A DNA stretch of 64,000 nucleotides from the NCBI GenBank assembly GCA_006538405.1, contig BJKQ01000001.1:682001-746000 (forward strand), given 5' to 3'. A model generated the notes under the pieces. That model was not told where the DNA came from. It searched no databases and worked only from the letters and a program-made list of their open reading frames with translations. Shown one piece after another: positions 48,158-58,877 of the stretch. The DNA comes from Hansfordia pulvinata. Lineage: Eukaryota > Ascomycota > Sordariomycetes > Xylariales. The number at the start of each line of letters is the position of its first letter. Position 1 is the first letter of the stretch. The translations under genes and the position numbers were made by a program.

Positions 48158-49199
48158 ATCCGGCAGGCTTCGACAAGCCTTACCAGCGCTTCAGGCCGCT
48201 TCGGGTTGGGCCACTCGAACCCGCTCTGTCGCATGATCCTCGGCTGCGAAACACAGTTCCACAGCTTCACAGCCTGCTGTGGCCTCGGGGGACCATTGCC
48301 AAAACTCTGGAACTGCCAGTGTTAACCTTTCCAACTCTTGGTGCGCCACCCAGTTCCCCAGCCGGACGGATCAGTGCCTGGGCTCGAGCCTCGTGCCCGA
48401 ATCGACCATGCAACTCAGATGCTCGCATCGACTTCTCCGTTGTGTGCGAGTCCCCCAACGTCATGTTGAAAGCCTAAAGTAGCGTGGACCAGAGGATAAG
48501 CGCCATCTTACTCGGGTCGCTCTATGATTCGCAGTGATTTTCGTCAAGCAGTCAACGTGCACGAGGCATGAGACTCCACTGGGAACCGTCGTGCTGGGCG
48601 ACTGACGCGCTGAGCAGAAATTACACCCAGCGCACCGGTCTATATTCTCCCACTAGAATCACACGTCGGGCACATTGCCGCCGAAGATCTTGGCAAAAGG
48701 CGACCATCTACAGTTCAAGGGAGGGCTTAATGTATGCAAATATATGTTCTGCGCATTCAGTGGCGTCACGGATCTGCTCTCATAGTCAGTTGCCCCCCCA
48801 CGACTAAGAAGCATCGTTCGGTTCATGGCGCGAGGGCTCCCTGAGGATAGCCCTCATGATTATTACATGGTAGATCCAGGCTGTCCATGTCTAGTGGTGC
48901 CTATCTGGGTATCAAAGACGATTCCCTCTTGCTTTAGGCAGTCGTCTGCATCAAACTATATCTGCACACAAGTCTTCTCCGCAATCCACCCACGCAAGGA
49001 TCATTTGGGGTCTTTGCAACCTTAAATCGGTGACATGCCGACGGTCTGTGCCTCATGCACAGGCTTCCATCTGCAGCTCCTCATGAGCAGCATCGACACA
49101 GGATGGCGGCCGCCCGAATGCGAGGACCGCGAATCCAGCTGCAGTCTCAGCACGCCGATTTGAAGCTCCCATTGCAATACCATCAGGCCCCCTTGGTCT
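48158..49199. other. Intergenic upstream of the GH31 relic
   Basis: I looked for the missing GH31 N-terminal and catalytic region (W-x-DMNE, HWxGDN) in all frames and saw no convincing trace. No other gene is supported. Confidence 0.4.
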
Positions 49200-50045
49200 T
49201 TGTCACTCGGTCTGTCCACCTTGAACGACACCCACATGTTGGTTGAAGCATTCTACCTCCTATTGAGCCGCCTAGGGCCGCCAGTTGCGGGTGACCCTCC
49301 CTACATTCGAGTCTGGGTGCTCGGACTAACCAACCAGTTCATGCTTGGCCCCAGCATCTTGGTCACGCCGGTCCTGCAGCCGCTCGCGAGGGACGTGAAG
49401 GGCGTCTTCCCCGGCGTGGGCTCGGGCACGAGATGGTACGACTGGTACAACCTGACGGAAGTCCACGCGGCGGCAGGCGAGAACGTGACTGTCGATGCAC
49501 CCTTGGTGCACATCCCGGTGTTCCTTCGCGGCGGCGCCATCGTTCCGTCCCAGGCGCCCGGCAAAACCACGAAGCAGACGAGTGCCAACTGGTGGAGCGT
49601 TACCATTGCTCTCGACCAATATAGCAAGGTAGAGGGGAGCCTGTATCTGTATCTGGATGTGACGGGCTCAGTTTGGAGCAGAACGCCACAAAAGAGATTG
49701 ATGTGAGTGGTCCTCGGCTTTGTCGTGTTGCTAATGCGGGCTGATACAATGCCGCAGTTGAGGTTTGACGGGAATGCTCTCAAGACCACGGTCACGAGCA
49801 GCTACAACGACGCAAACCCGATGGCCAACGTGACGATCGCTGGATGGAACAACAGCAAGCCGTGCCGCGTCTTACTATCCATCGCAGGAACGAGCAAGGA
49901 CACCAGCGGCGTCAGCGCCAGTCTCAACGGGACAACCTTGCTCCTCCGGAATTTCCAATCTATCACCCAGGACGGTGTGTGGGCGGGGGACATGAATCTG
50001 AAGCTGCCTACCGCCTGCTCCGCCTCACGGCCAGGACGAGGCTGA
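49200..50045 (+). pseudogene. C-terminal relic of a GH31 alpha-glucosidase
   Basis: Only the last third of a secreted glycoside hydrolase family 31 enzyme remains. Seen: the post-catalytic block QFMLGPSILVTPVLQPLARDV, then GTRWYDWYNLTEV, VDAPLVHIPVFLRGGAIVP and LYLYLD, followed after an intron (49703-49757, gtgagt...gccgcag) by LRFDGNALKTTVTSSYNDANP and a beta-sandwich end. Between LYLD and the intron a duplicated TG (49658-49661) shifts the frame. Skipping it gives DDGLSLEQNATKEID, the expected family sequence. The catalytic domain is absent and the first 45 codons here are already degenerate. Truncation plus frameshift make it a pseudogene. Confidence 0.8.
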
Positions 50046-50636
50046 ACTCGATCGAGATGCGGACAGGCATGGCCCCCAGAGTACAGCCTTAAGCCATCCA
50101 CGTGTCTGCGTTGTCCATTTGAAAGATACCTACCACTTACTTTGGGTAGGTGCTCGAAATTGTGGGAAGATCGTCGCAACGATGGCTCCTGCCGTACGCA
50201 GCGGTCAAGTTGCAGCCAGTTCCTATCGCCCCTTCTGCTTGGAATGTCTTTATGTATATACACGTTCCTTATCCTTACCCGGGCTGACCCAAGTGCCGGT
50301 TGTAATGTACCTTGGATACTCCAGGGCTGTCGATACCTTCCGATACTTGTATCCAGAACCCAACGAGAGGTCCAACTCTGCCAGCCATTGACACCGAATT
50401 GACGCGCAGTCCAGGTCATCCTCACTTATGTCTGCATGCAAGCGATGCTTTCTGCACGCGAGACTGGCTTCCCTCCTCCATCATCGGCCACCTAACTGAT
50501 ATCTTTCATCAATCCGAGCATCGTCCATCACGCCCTCCCACGTTTCGGCATCTCAACCTACAGAACTCTCACCTCGGATACTCCAGCATTATCAGCCTAT
50601 TAGTCTTAGTTGAGCATCCATCCCACGGCTAAGGCC
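50046..50636. other. Intergenic before the RING gene
   Basis: No gene seen. Frames such as 50312-50632 have no domain. The sequence becomes C/T-rich toward the RING start and is probably its promoter and leader. Confidence 0.4.
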
Positions 50637-51458
50637 ATGTCGGCAAGAAATCCGCTATTACCCCCGTTCTGGCCCTTTGGCGATGCGCACACGGCCGCGC
50701 TGGGGCTGCAGCCAGAGCAACGGCAACAGGCTGAGCCTGAGGCGCCAGATCGCGACGGTTTCTCCGCAAGAGAACTTTACAGAACCATCCCACCGAGATA
50801 TCAACGCACTCGCTGGGCAAACCGCCACGGGGCCCGCCACCGTGAACGTGCTCTCTTACGAGAGGGGCATGTGAGAGAAAGGGCCGAGTCAACAAGTGAT
50901 CTGGACGAGTACACCCACACCCACCCGCCCCGTTTGAGCTTGGATTACCAAACGTCGTCTATGAACCATCGTGTTCACGGCCACCTCCGGTCTCTATCCG
51001 AGTCGAATTCCGTCTCATTTCGGGTGCTTTGGGACACAGTCGGACGGGAATCTGGCATCGACGCCATCTCGGGGTTCCCACAACAGCGGCAGCGGCGCGG
51101 GAGCACGACCCAGCTGCCGCGGCTGGTGGCGGGTGCCGAGAGCACGAACCCGCTTCGGGCCAAGCAATACTCGGAACCGTTCCGGCGGAGGATGATGGAA
51201 GTGCTGGATCTTGTCGATGGCTGCCAGGACAAGATGAGGCACATTCTCGAGATCATTTTCCCCGGCACGAGCCGGTCGGACTGGTCATCGTGGTGTGACC
51301 TCAACCAGTTCGACTGCCGGATCTGCTTCGAGGAACGCCCGTTCAGCTCTACCGTCACTATGCACTGCGGCCACGTGATGTGCGCCGGGTGCCTGTTCGC
51401 CCACATGGCGAGCGCGACGGCCAAGGAGTGCCCATTCTGCCGCTCGCGGTTCTTGTGA
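50637..51458 (+). CDS. RING-finger protein (putative E3 ubiquitin ligase)
   Basis: Single exon, 273 residues from MSARNPLLPPFW; an in-frame Met nine codons earlier (50610) is possible. A C-terminal C3HC4 RING is clear: CRIC-x10ish-STVTMHCGHVMCAGCLFAH then ECPFCRSRF, reaching the stop, so the finger is the very last part of the protein. The first 200 residues are polar, Arg/Ser/Gln-rich and probably disordered, with one amphipathic stretch before the RING (RRRMMEVLDLVDGCQDKMRHILEIIF). RING proteins usually recruit an E2 and transfer ubiquitin. Substrate and pathway are unknown, and I do not recognise a named orthologue. The codon use is like that of its neighbours. Confidence 0.85.
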   Translation: MSARNPLLPPFWPFGDAHTAALGLQPEQRQQAEPEAPDRDGFSARELYRTIPPRYQRTRWANRHGARHRERALLREGHVRERAESTSDLDEYTHTHPPRLSLDYQTSSMNHRVHGHLRSLSESNSVSFRVLWDTVGRESGIDAISGFPQQRQRRGSTTQLPRLVAGAESTNPLRAKQYSEPFRRRMMEVLDLVDGCQDKMRHILEIIFPGTSRSDWSSWCDLNQFDCRICFEERPFSSTVTMHCGHVMCAGCLFAHMASATAKECPFCRSRFL

Positions 51459-52143
51459 GTTGAGGGCTGGGCAGATCCGCCTTGCTGGAATCGATTGTAT
51501 TAGCGGGATGCAAGTTCATGGCTGCGGCTGCGGCTTCGGCTGCGACTGCGCTCGCGGCTATGGAAGCGATGTTTTGAATTACATGTATTGCCACAGCGAT
51601 CTCTTCTTCTCTTACATTAGCGCTGAATACAGGTGTTGGTTTTCCTGCCGTTCCGAGCTATCGGGCCCCTGGCCTGCGACGTCTTTTGCAGCTTGCCAAG
51701 CTGCAAGTACTCCCGCTTCGTAGGCTCAGGTCGACCATCCGGTTTCCAATTTTCCAGCGAGGGGGAGAGAGACAGCGTGTTGGGAGGATGAAAGACCATG
51801 CTGACGATTGTAAGTGAAAATGCCACTTATCAGTATCCTGGGAAAGCACGAACTTGCATGGAGAGCCCCAATAAAAGCGCCAGGAATAGCTACTAACCAC
51901 CTTCATTGGCGCTTTTTAGACTATAAGCTATACCTTGTGCTTCTAGGATGCATCCACGAGTCACGAACCGCGCCTCAACTCAGCCTCATCCTTACCGTCT
52001 CGTTGACACACAAATACGAGTCAAGCCTCCGTCGGTGCGCTCTGCCTCGACTTGGATGATTTACAATAGACACCTGCGCGAATTTCCAGAGGATCCGGAC
52101 AATACCCCAGCAGCAGCAGCGACAGCAACAATAACCATGGCAG
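51459..52143. other. Intergenic between RING gene and alpha/beta hydrolase
   Basis: No gene supported. It holds a GGCTGCGGCTGCG-like simple stretch near 51520-51560 and a (CAG)n-like run near 52110. The missing first exon of the hydrolase gene, if present, should lie here, but I could not find a convincing signal-peptide exon. Confidence 0.4.
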
Positions 52144-53731
52144 AAGGCAGGGATTCCCCGCACCTATGAACTCGATCAACCCTACCTCGCCGGTAACTCT
52201 CACGAGGAAAACGCGCGCTGACCTCTTCCCGCAGACAACCTCAGCGTGACCGACATCCACGACCCGGTTCATGGCGTCTCCGCGGGCGGCCAGGCGTCGT
52301 GCGTGTCGGGCTTCGTCGAGGTGACGGTGCGTTCGCCCGCGTGCAATGCGCGCCTGGCCGTTGAGGCGCCACAGTCACAGGCCGAGCTGACTGACACCAT
52401 CCTGCGCTTCATCACCCCGGGCTCCGCGAACTTAGCCGCTGAGGCCCTGACGGGCGAAACGGCGGGCGTGGAGGCGACCTTCCGCATCTTCGTCCGCTTG
52501 TACTACCCTCCGCGTCGCACTGGCGATGGTCAGAGTAAAAGGGGGGAGAAGGAGGAGGCCGACGGCGCGGTTTTGCTGCCCGACACGGTCCACCTGCTCA
52601 CGCACGGCGGCACCCTCAACTCGTCCTACTGGGACATAGCGCCCGGCGGCTACAGCTACGCTGACGCCGCCGTGGCGTCCGGCAGCGCAGTTCTGGCGTA
52701 TGATCGCCTGGGATCGGGCCGCTCCGACCGGCCGGACCCGATCCAGACGGTCCAGGGCGGCGTGCAGGTCGCGATAGCGCATGCCCTGGCCGTCGGGCTG
52801 CGGGCGGGCCACATCACGGGGGGTCTCGGCTCTGCCGCCGAAGACGAAGATGAAGACAATAGGGGCAACCAGGGCCAGGATAAACAGAAGAAGAAACACC
52901 CTTTCCGGCGCGTCCTTGGGCTCGCCCACTCGATGGGCAGCATCATGGCTGCGGCGCAGTGCGCGCGCTACCCGGGCGACTACGACGCCCTGGCGCTCAC
53001 TGGCGTCTCCCCCTTTGCCGGCGACAACGTCCCCGCCACGATGGCGGCCCCGGCGTACGTCCGGGCCAGTGACGGCGACCCGGCGAGGTTCGGCGGCCTG
53101 AGTGGGGGCTACGTGCTCTACGGGACGCCGCAGAGCTCGCAGTTTTTGTTTTACAAGTGGCCCAACTATGAGCAGGAGAGTAAGTTTGCGGTTCTCCTCT
53201 TTCTTTACATTCAATATTTGAGTTCGCTTTCTTGGAGGGGGGGGTTCCTTCCTCTTGATGACTGTTTTTCTTCTTCTTTTTTTTGCCATTCTCCCTCCTT
53301 CTCTTCACCTGTATTCTCCATTTAAGAGGACAGCGACATACACCCACATCTATATAAGAACTGACAACCCCTTGTTAGTCTTCGACCTATGCTACGCCCA
53401 GCGCGACACGGCCACGCTGGGCGAGTACCTGACGGCCGGCGCGCTGCTGGCGGGAGGGCCGGCGACGGCCTTCCGGGCGCCCGTCATGGTCCTCAACGGC
53501 GACGCCGACTTTCCCTTCTGCGGCGGTAACGCCGGCGGCAGCGACGACAACAGCAGCAACAAGACGGCGGCACTCATCCCGGCCCTTTTCCCCAGCGCCG
53601 CGCCCGCGCCCAGGTCGCGCTGGCACAATGTCCCCGGGGCCGGGCACAACGTGTTCGCGCACCGGGGCGCGGCCGGGGAGGCGTTCGGAAAGATACTCGA
53701 GTTCTTCAGGAACAGCGAGGAGGCGGCTTAA
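52144..53731 (+). CDS. Alpha/beta hydrolase, probably secreted family; 5' end unresolved
   Basis: Alpha/beta-fold hydrolase of unknown substrate. Supported exons: 52144..52192, 52235..53179, 53379..53731. The first two join as RTYELDQPYLA-DNLSVTDIHDP and the last two as QE-IFDLCYAQ, phases consistent. Seen: VHLLTHGGTLNSSYWD (oxyanion loop), AVLAYDRLGSGRSDRP, the nucleophile elbow GLAHSMGS, an acid Asp in MVLNGDADFPF and the catalytic His in PGAGHNVFAHRG. A Lys/Glu/Asp-rich insert precedes the elbow. The family normally begins with a signal peptide, but here no Met is in frame at the 5' side. The nearby ATG at 52137 runs into a stop (MAEGRDSPHL) one frame off. Either an upstream exon was missed or the start is damaged. 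The 42-nt intron 52193-52234 is short but has a GCTGACC branch site. Confidence 0.7.
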
Positions 53732-54384
53732 GAATATATAGGCTGTTAAGCGGCGTTGGGTCGTATTCGTTGGTTGAAGGGGAGGAGGTTGAGAGCAGGG
53801 CTTCCAGCAGGCAAGAAACCGAGCCCGGGCGTGTCCTTCTTGGGCACGGTCATCTGTCATGAAAAGGGGCTCGGTTCGGCTTGCTACTAGCTACGGTCTG
53901 TGCGTGGCTGAGCGGAACCGAGTGGTCTGCGAGAAGGCTGTCCTCAAGTAGGGCACGTCACGACACACAGGCAAGCTGTAGCTAGGTACGTCATCCAGGA
54001 GAATAACAAAATCAAGAATAGTTACCTAGAAAAATCGAAGGTGGCTCAAAGTACATGGTAGTCTGAATCGACAAGCTCCCGAAGCAGGACTTGCGAAAAC
54101 ACAGGTTTGGTGTTCCCCGATCAAGGTCTCGAAGGCCAGAGATGCAAGTCACGAAGCCGACGTGGCGATTGAGCGACGGGTTTTGCAAGACGGCAAGGCG
54201 GCATTGTGAGAGCACGAATTATTAGTTGGGTATATTCATCTCCGGTCCGAGCATCCCATGGCTCTTCGCCTCCACGAGCGTGACCTCGCCATCGCTCCAG
54301 CCCCAGTCGTTTCCCATTGCCCCGCGGTGAAGATCCAGGCTCGCGTATCCCCTGATCGAGGACGTATCATATATGTCAGCCTTC
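53732..54384. other. Convergent 3' region, hydrolase and CHMP7-like gene
   Basis: No gene supported. About 53920-54230 is AT-richer than the flanks. Nothing else seen. Confidence 0.45.
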
Positions 54385-55980
54385 TCAGCTCGCACCCAGG
54401 CTCAGCGCGCCGAGCTGCTCGGCCGCCATCGTGGCCGGCGACGACGCCCTCGCGCCCTGCTGCGCCGCCGCCGCCGCCGCCTCGCCGCCCTTCTCTTTCC
54501 CCGCCGCGATCGCCTCCTCGCCGACGCCGTCTCCCGCGGGCACGCCCAGCGCCGACAGCTCGGCGAGCCGGCGAGCCGTGTCCCGGTCGCGCGCCTCGTC
54601 GCGCTTGCCCTCCTCCTCGGCGAGCAGCGCCTCGAACTCGCCGTCGACCTCGGCCTCGTCCACGGCGGCCTCGCGCCCGCCCGCCGCCGCCACCAGCTCG
54701 CCGACCTCGTCCACCCGGCCCATCTGGTCGCGCAGGTCGTCCAGCGCCGCGGCCACCGAGTCGGCGTCCCCGGCCTGCGCGTTGAGCTCGCGCAGGGCCC
54801 CCGCCGACGAGCGCATGACGCGCACCAGCGCCGCGTTGTCCGCCGCCTGCTGCAGCCGGCCCGCCACCTCGTCCAGCTGCGCGAGCGCCGCGTGCCGCCG
54901 CTCCAGGCCCGCCTCGACCGCCCGCCGGGACCGCAGCGCCGCCAGCGCCGACGACCTGGCCGCCGCGTCGCCGCTGCCGCGCTTCCCCGCCGCCTCCCGC
55001 GCCTGCTGCATCAGCTCGCCCGCCCGCCGCTCCATCGCCGCCACCTCGCGCGTCAGGTCCTCCGTCAGCTCGCGCAGCGACGCCGTCGCCGCGTCCTCCT
55101 CCGTCACCTGCCGCCGCTCCTGGTCCCCGGCCCCGACGATCCGGATCGTGCTGCCGTCCGCCACCACCAGGCCCTTGTCGCGCGACAGGAACTGCACCAG
55201 CACGTCCATGTCGGTCTCGGACAGCCTCTGGCTGTTGTTGTTGTTGTTTTTGTTGTCGCCGGCGGCGGCCGTTCCTGCGAGCAGGCTGGACTCGAACGTG
55301 CGCCTGAAGTGGGCCCTGGTGAAGGTGCGCTCGAAAGGGGTGGCGCGGTTGGCGTCGACGGCGTCGCTAAAGGCGCGCGCGGCCTCCTCCAGGTTCTGCA
55401 GGACGACGAAGCGGCCCCGCGGCATGCGGTCGGCCCCGCCGGACAGGGCCGACCCCAAGCTGGCCAGCCCCGTCTGCCGGAAGCCCCAGGCCAGGACGTT
55501 CCAGGGCACGCTGGCCCAGCTGCCCTTGTGGTAGACGCTCTCGCGGGCGGTCATGAAGTGTTGCAGGGGAAGCATCTCGCCGGCGGCGACGGCGTCGGCC
55601 ATGACCGCGCCGAGGGCCAGCGGCCGCCCAAACTGCTTGCTCTCGAGGGCGGCGGGTAGAGCGGCGTCGTCGAGGTCGAGGGTGAAATGGTCGCGCGTGG
55701 CCGATTTAGAAGGGGCCCGCCCGGCCATGACGGCGCGCGACAGGGCGCGCTTCCATGCCGAGACGTTGGCGGTGTAGCCGTCGGGGTTGAGCGTACGCTG
55801 GGCGCTGAAGTCGGAATAGAGGGCTGGGAGACGAGCTCTGCGGGAGGTTGATCTGTTAGTCGGGTATTGCGTGGAATGAACAGCCTCCGTGCCCATTTCA
55901 TCTGTATAGAGAGCGGGGGGCTGATCTCACCTTCTAAAGCTCGGCTCGTTGTCGACGAGGAAGTCGACCAGTTCGCTCAT
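54385..55980 (-). CDS. ESCRT-III-related Snf7-domain protein, CHMP7-like
   Basis: CHMP7/Chm7 recruits ESCRT-III to the nuclear envelope and ER for membrane sealing and surveillance of nuclear pores. Model: complement(join(54385..55837, 55931..55980)), 500 residues. Exon 1 is short (MSELVDFLVDNEPSFR) and joins R-ARLPALYSDFSAQRTLNPDGY, the family N-terminus. An N-terminal winged-helix-like half (WKRALSRAV... GWLS-like WNVLAWGFRQTGLASLGSAL) is followed by a long, mostly helical Snf7-like half (about 270-440: LRELTEDLTREVAAMERRAGELM, RSRRAVEAGLERRHAALAQLDEV, VAAALDDLRDQMGRVDEV), then an acidic LLAEEEGKRDEARD segment and an Ala-rich tail. A homopolymeric Asn run (NKNNNNNSQR) lies at the junction. 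High GC in the C-terminal half makes the opposite strand open too, but the domain logic is on this strand. Confidence 0.88.
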
Positions 55981-56745
55981 CGTCGCGGTGCGGTGGGCGC
56001 GATGCGTGGCGCCGGCTTCTGGGATCCCCTGATCGGCTCGGCTTGAGCCCGGCCCAGGGAGTGCGGAGGCTCGGGAGCGGTACCTTTGGATTCTCAGTGT
56101 AGGTCGAAACGGCGACGCTGCCGGGTTGGGCGTTTGTGGGTTTGGACCCGGAGGTTGGAGACGAACTGGGTGAGTCGTTCGCGTGGTTGCTTGATGATGG
56201 TGATAACGCTGTGGGGCAGCCCACGTTCGCTCAGCTGGGGTTCCAGGTTGCCACTGTTCGGCCCGGGGCCCAGGCATTTCGAGGCTGCTTCTTACAGGGG
56301 GTCCACAGGCGGCCTGGGGGCCTTGCAGGGGTAAGTCAGGTGCCGAACAGGCGCTGATGACCCTGGGAGACGTCACTGAACCCCGCCACAGCATCACCTC
56401 CCTCCCTGGAAGCCAATGGATTCGATGCCAGTCAGCGTCACATGCCAACGCCGCTGGGACTCTCCATCTTCTTGAAAGCCTACTACATACCTGCACGCCC
56501 ATTTCAGGTACAAGTGGGTATGTATTGAAGTGCTTGATCTCATCTGGCCTTGCCCGAAGAGCTGCAACAAGAACCTGAGCAATCGCTGCGCACAGCTATC
56601 TCTCCCATACATGTATGCGAAATTCCCATTCAGATATTCCTATTCTTCCTGCGCCTCGCTAACACAAGCCATGATCGTCCCCCACGTTTCAACTCATACA
56701 ACACCTCTCGTGCCGTCCCTAAAGCCGTCCACAGATCACACCATG
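55981..56745. other. Intergenic upstream of the CHMP7-like gene, downstream of RAD18
   Basis: 0.76 kb without a recognisable gene, between the CHMP7-like start and the RAD18 stop (both on -). It should hold the CHMP7-like promoter and the RAD18 3' UTR. Confidence 0.45.
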
Positions 56746-58151
56746 TCATGAATCCAGCGGCAGTTTTTCTCCCGTTGACGGCGATGCGCCTAATCGTTGT
56801 GGCGTATCCCCCGCACCATCGCCCTCCCCATTAGGTTGTCCTCTGGGTTCCAATATATGAGGTGTGTCCCTGTCGCCGCTCTCTGGCTTCTTCTGCCTGC
56901 CTTCGTCACTGATACCGCTGTGGTCGTTGTCTGCTTTCGGCTCAGCCTTTGACCGGCTCTTGCGAGCGTTGGCGATGAGGTCTTTGAATGAGCTGTTGTG
57001 TTCAGACGCCCAAGCAGTGCCGTCAAAATCCTTGTCGCGAATTTGATTGCCTTGGTGAGCGGCGCGCGAGACGGTCGAGGCGCGTGATCCTTGCGTGCGC
57101 TCCCAGGCATCCAAGTCTCGTAAAAGATCGCGCTTGGGCCGCGGCCGTAGTGAGTCGCAATTTGCATTCCAGATGGTCAGCCATTCCTTGTGACGTCGCT
57201 CGAGCATTGCGCGTGGCCCGTTGGTCGAGAGCCCCTGCTCTTGCAATCGTTTCCGTAGCTGCGGCTCCTTGAGCATCGAATAGTGTATGGCGGGCAGCCG
57301 CTCGGGTCGGGGCTTGTTGGATGGTTCAGGACGCTGTAGTCGCGAGGTTGTAGTCGGCGCTACTGATGGAGTGGGCTGAGGTTGAAACTCGCCGGGGCAT
57401 GTGGTGTCGAGGTGTTGCGAAACCTGTACTTCCTTCATTCGTTGGGAACAAATTGGACACGCCACAAGGCCGTCATCTATACGGCTGTTAGCGTTGATAC
57501 GGTGCATTGTACACAGGTCCTCAGGCATGATGGTGACGTCGTACCTGGCTCGGGCTCGGGCTCGGGCGCCCCTGGCTCTTCATCGTCGACCAGATTCACC
57601 GAGACACTGTGCTGAGAGGCTTCCAAGCGGGCCATATCGGCGGCGGCGGCTCGGGCTCCACGCGTCTTGCTCTGACGAGCGGAGGATCTCAGCCGCTTAC
57701 TGGAGCGGGAGGCCGAGGGGTCGTAGTCTTCGTCGCTGCCATCATGACTGTCGTCAATGACAACGTCGGGGTCATAAGAATCGCGGTCACGTTTCCTCTT
57801 AGGCGATCGAGAGACCTTGGAGTTCTTGGACTGAGTGGCGCGGGCAAAGGCGAGCAGCGCAGGGCGGGCATTGACAAAAGCGTCAACCGACTCCTCGACG
57901 GCCCAGTTGCTGCGCAGCTTCATCTCCTGCTCCGAGGCACGGCACAGGGGGCACTTGCCATCATTGGACAGGGCGCGGCGGATGCAGACAGAGCAGAATG
58001 TGTGGTTGCAGGAAGTCAACATGGGCGTGCGGTAGAAGTCTTTGCAGACCTGGCAGCGAAGGGCATTGTCGAGGGTGGCCAGGCCGGGGATGGGTGTCTG
58101 CAGCCAGTCGGTCGAGTCGGGAACATCGTCCAGGGCATCCGATGTCGCCAT
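56746..58151 (-). CDS. RAD18: Postreplication repair E3 ubiquitin ligase Rad18
   Basis: Rad18 with Rad6 monoubiquitinates PCNA at stalled forks and so starts translesion synthesis. Model: complement(join(56746..57476, 57545..58151)), 445 residues. Seen: an N-terminal RING C3HC4 (Cys33-Cys36, Cys48-His50, Cys53-Cys56, Cys67-Cys70; LRCQVCKDFY, CNHTFCSVC, KCPLC), an acidic/basic linker with KRKRDRD, a UBZ4 finger (Cys208-x2-Cys211, His223, Cys228; ACPICSQRMKEVQVSQHLDTTC split by the intron), and a SAP-like DNA-binding region (YSMLKEPQLRKRLQEQGLSTNGPRAMLERR). The tail is polar. The intron 57477-57544 has a gtacga donor and joins PEP-D to DGLVACP. The order of domains is that of Rad18. Divergent from POL32, which acts on the same PCNA-centred pathway. 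Confidence 0.95.
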
Positions 58152-58877
58152 CTGAGCTCGATGCGTGTGGCGGGCAGCCTCGCGCGCGTCCACTGGGGGC
58201 TTGACTCTATCCTCTGCCCTAGAGTGCTCACGACCATACACACTCGCGCGGCGGGATTCGAGCCTCGCCTTGTCTCGCCGGTGCTCTCGGTACAGGGTAC
58301 AGCAATGTTGCAACTGCTCTGGATAAACTCGTCGGTTTCGGTACTGTCGGAGAGGTTTCTCGCGTATTATTTCCTGTGTCGAGTCGACTCGGGTCGTCTT
58401 TGTGGGCAGCCGTCACGTTGCGATGCGATAGGTCAGCAGCAAGTGGGAGCAGAAAGTGCACCTGAGCCCAGGTGATATCATGGAGGGCCCGGGCTGTGGA
58501 GATACATTCACCTGGCCCGTCCCAATCAGGAAAAGGCAGACGCCCACGATGAACCGCGCCAGGCAGGCGCCGCCGTCGCGTGGCGGGCATGTGGTAATGG
58601 GCAGTCGCGTCAGGCACCGCCTGGGTCCGCGCAGGTCCGCGCTGAAAGCACGCGCTACGGGGCCCTCGCAGCCCGCTGGACACGCCCTTGGCCCGCCAGC
58701 CCACGTGAGACCGCGACACAGCGCCTGACGCGCCTCCCGCATCAATTAAAGCACCAGAGCCTCATCCTTCGACGAACCTCTCCGTTCCAGGCGCCACCAT
58801 CACCCCGCCTCGAGGTATACCTCACACATCACGTACACGGCTCAATTGAGCGTTTCCCCTTCGCACTGCATAACAGC
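58152..58877. promoter_or_regulatory. Divergent RAD18/POL32 promoter with CGCGT/ACGCG cores and a CACGTG box
   Basis: 0.73 kb between two divergent replication/repair start codons. It contains CGCGT at 58577-58581 and 58606-58610, ACGCG at 58728-58732, and a CACGTG E-box at 58702-58707. ACGCG is the core of the MBF/MCB site used for G1/S genes in yeasts. Use of these sites here is inferred, and none is the full ACGCGT. Confidence 0.45.

Noticed and set aside
54258..55659. Large + strand ORFs opposite the CHMP7-like gene (up to 428 codons)
   Set aside because: They are Arg/Ala/Pro-rich shadows caused by high GC third positions. The - strand reading carries the Snf7-type domain.
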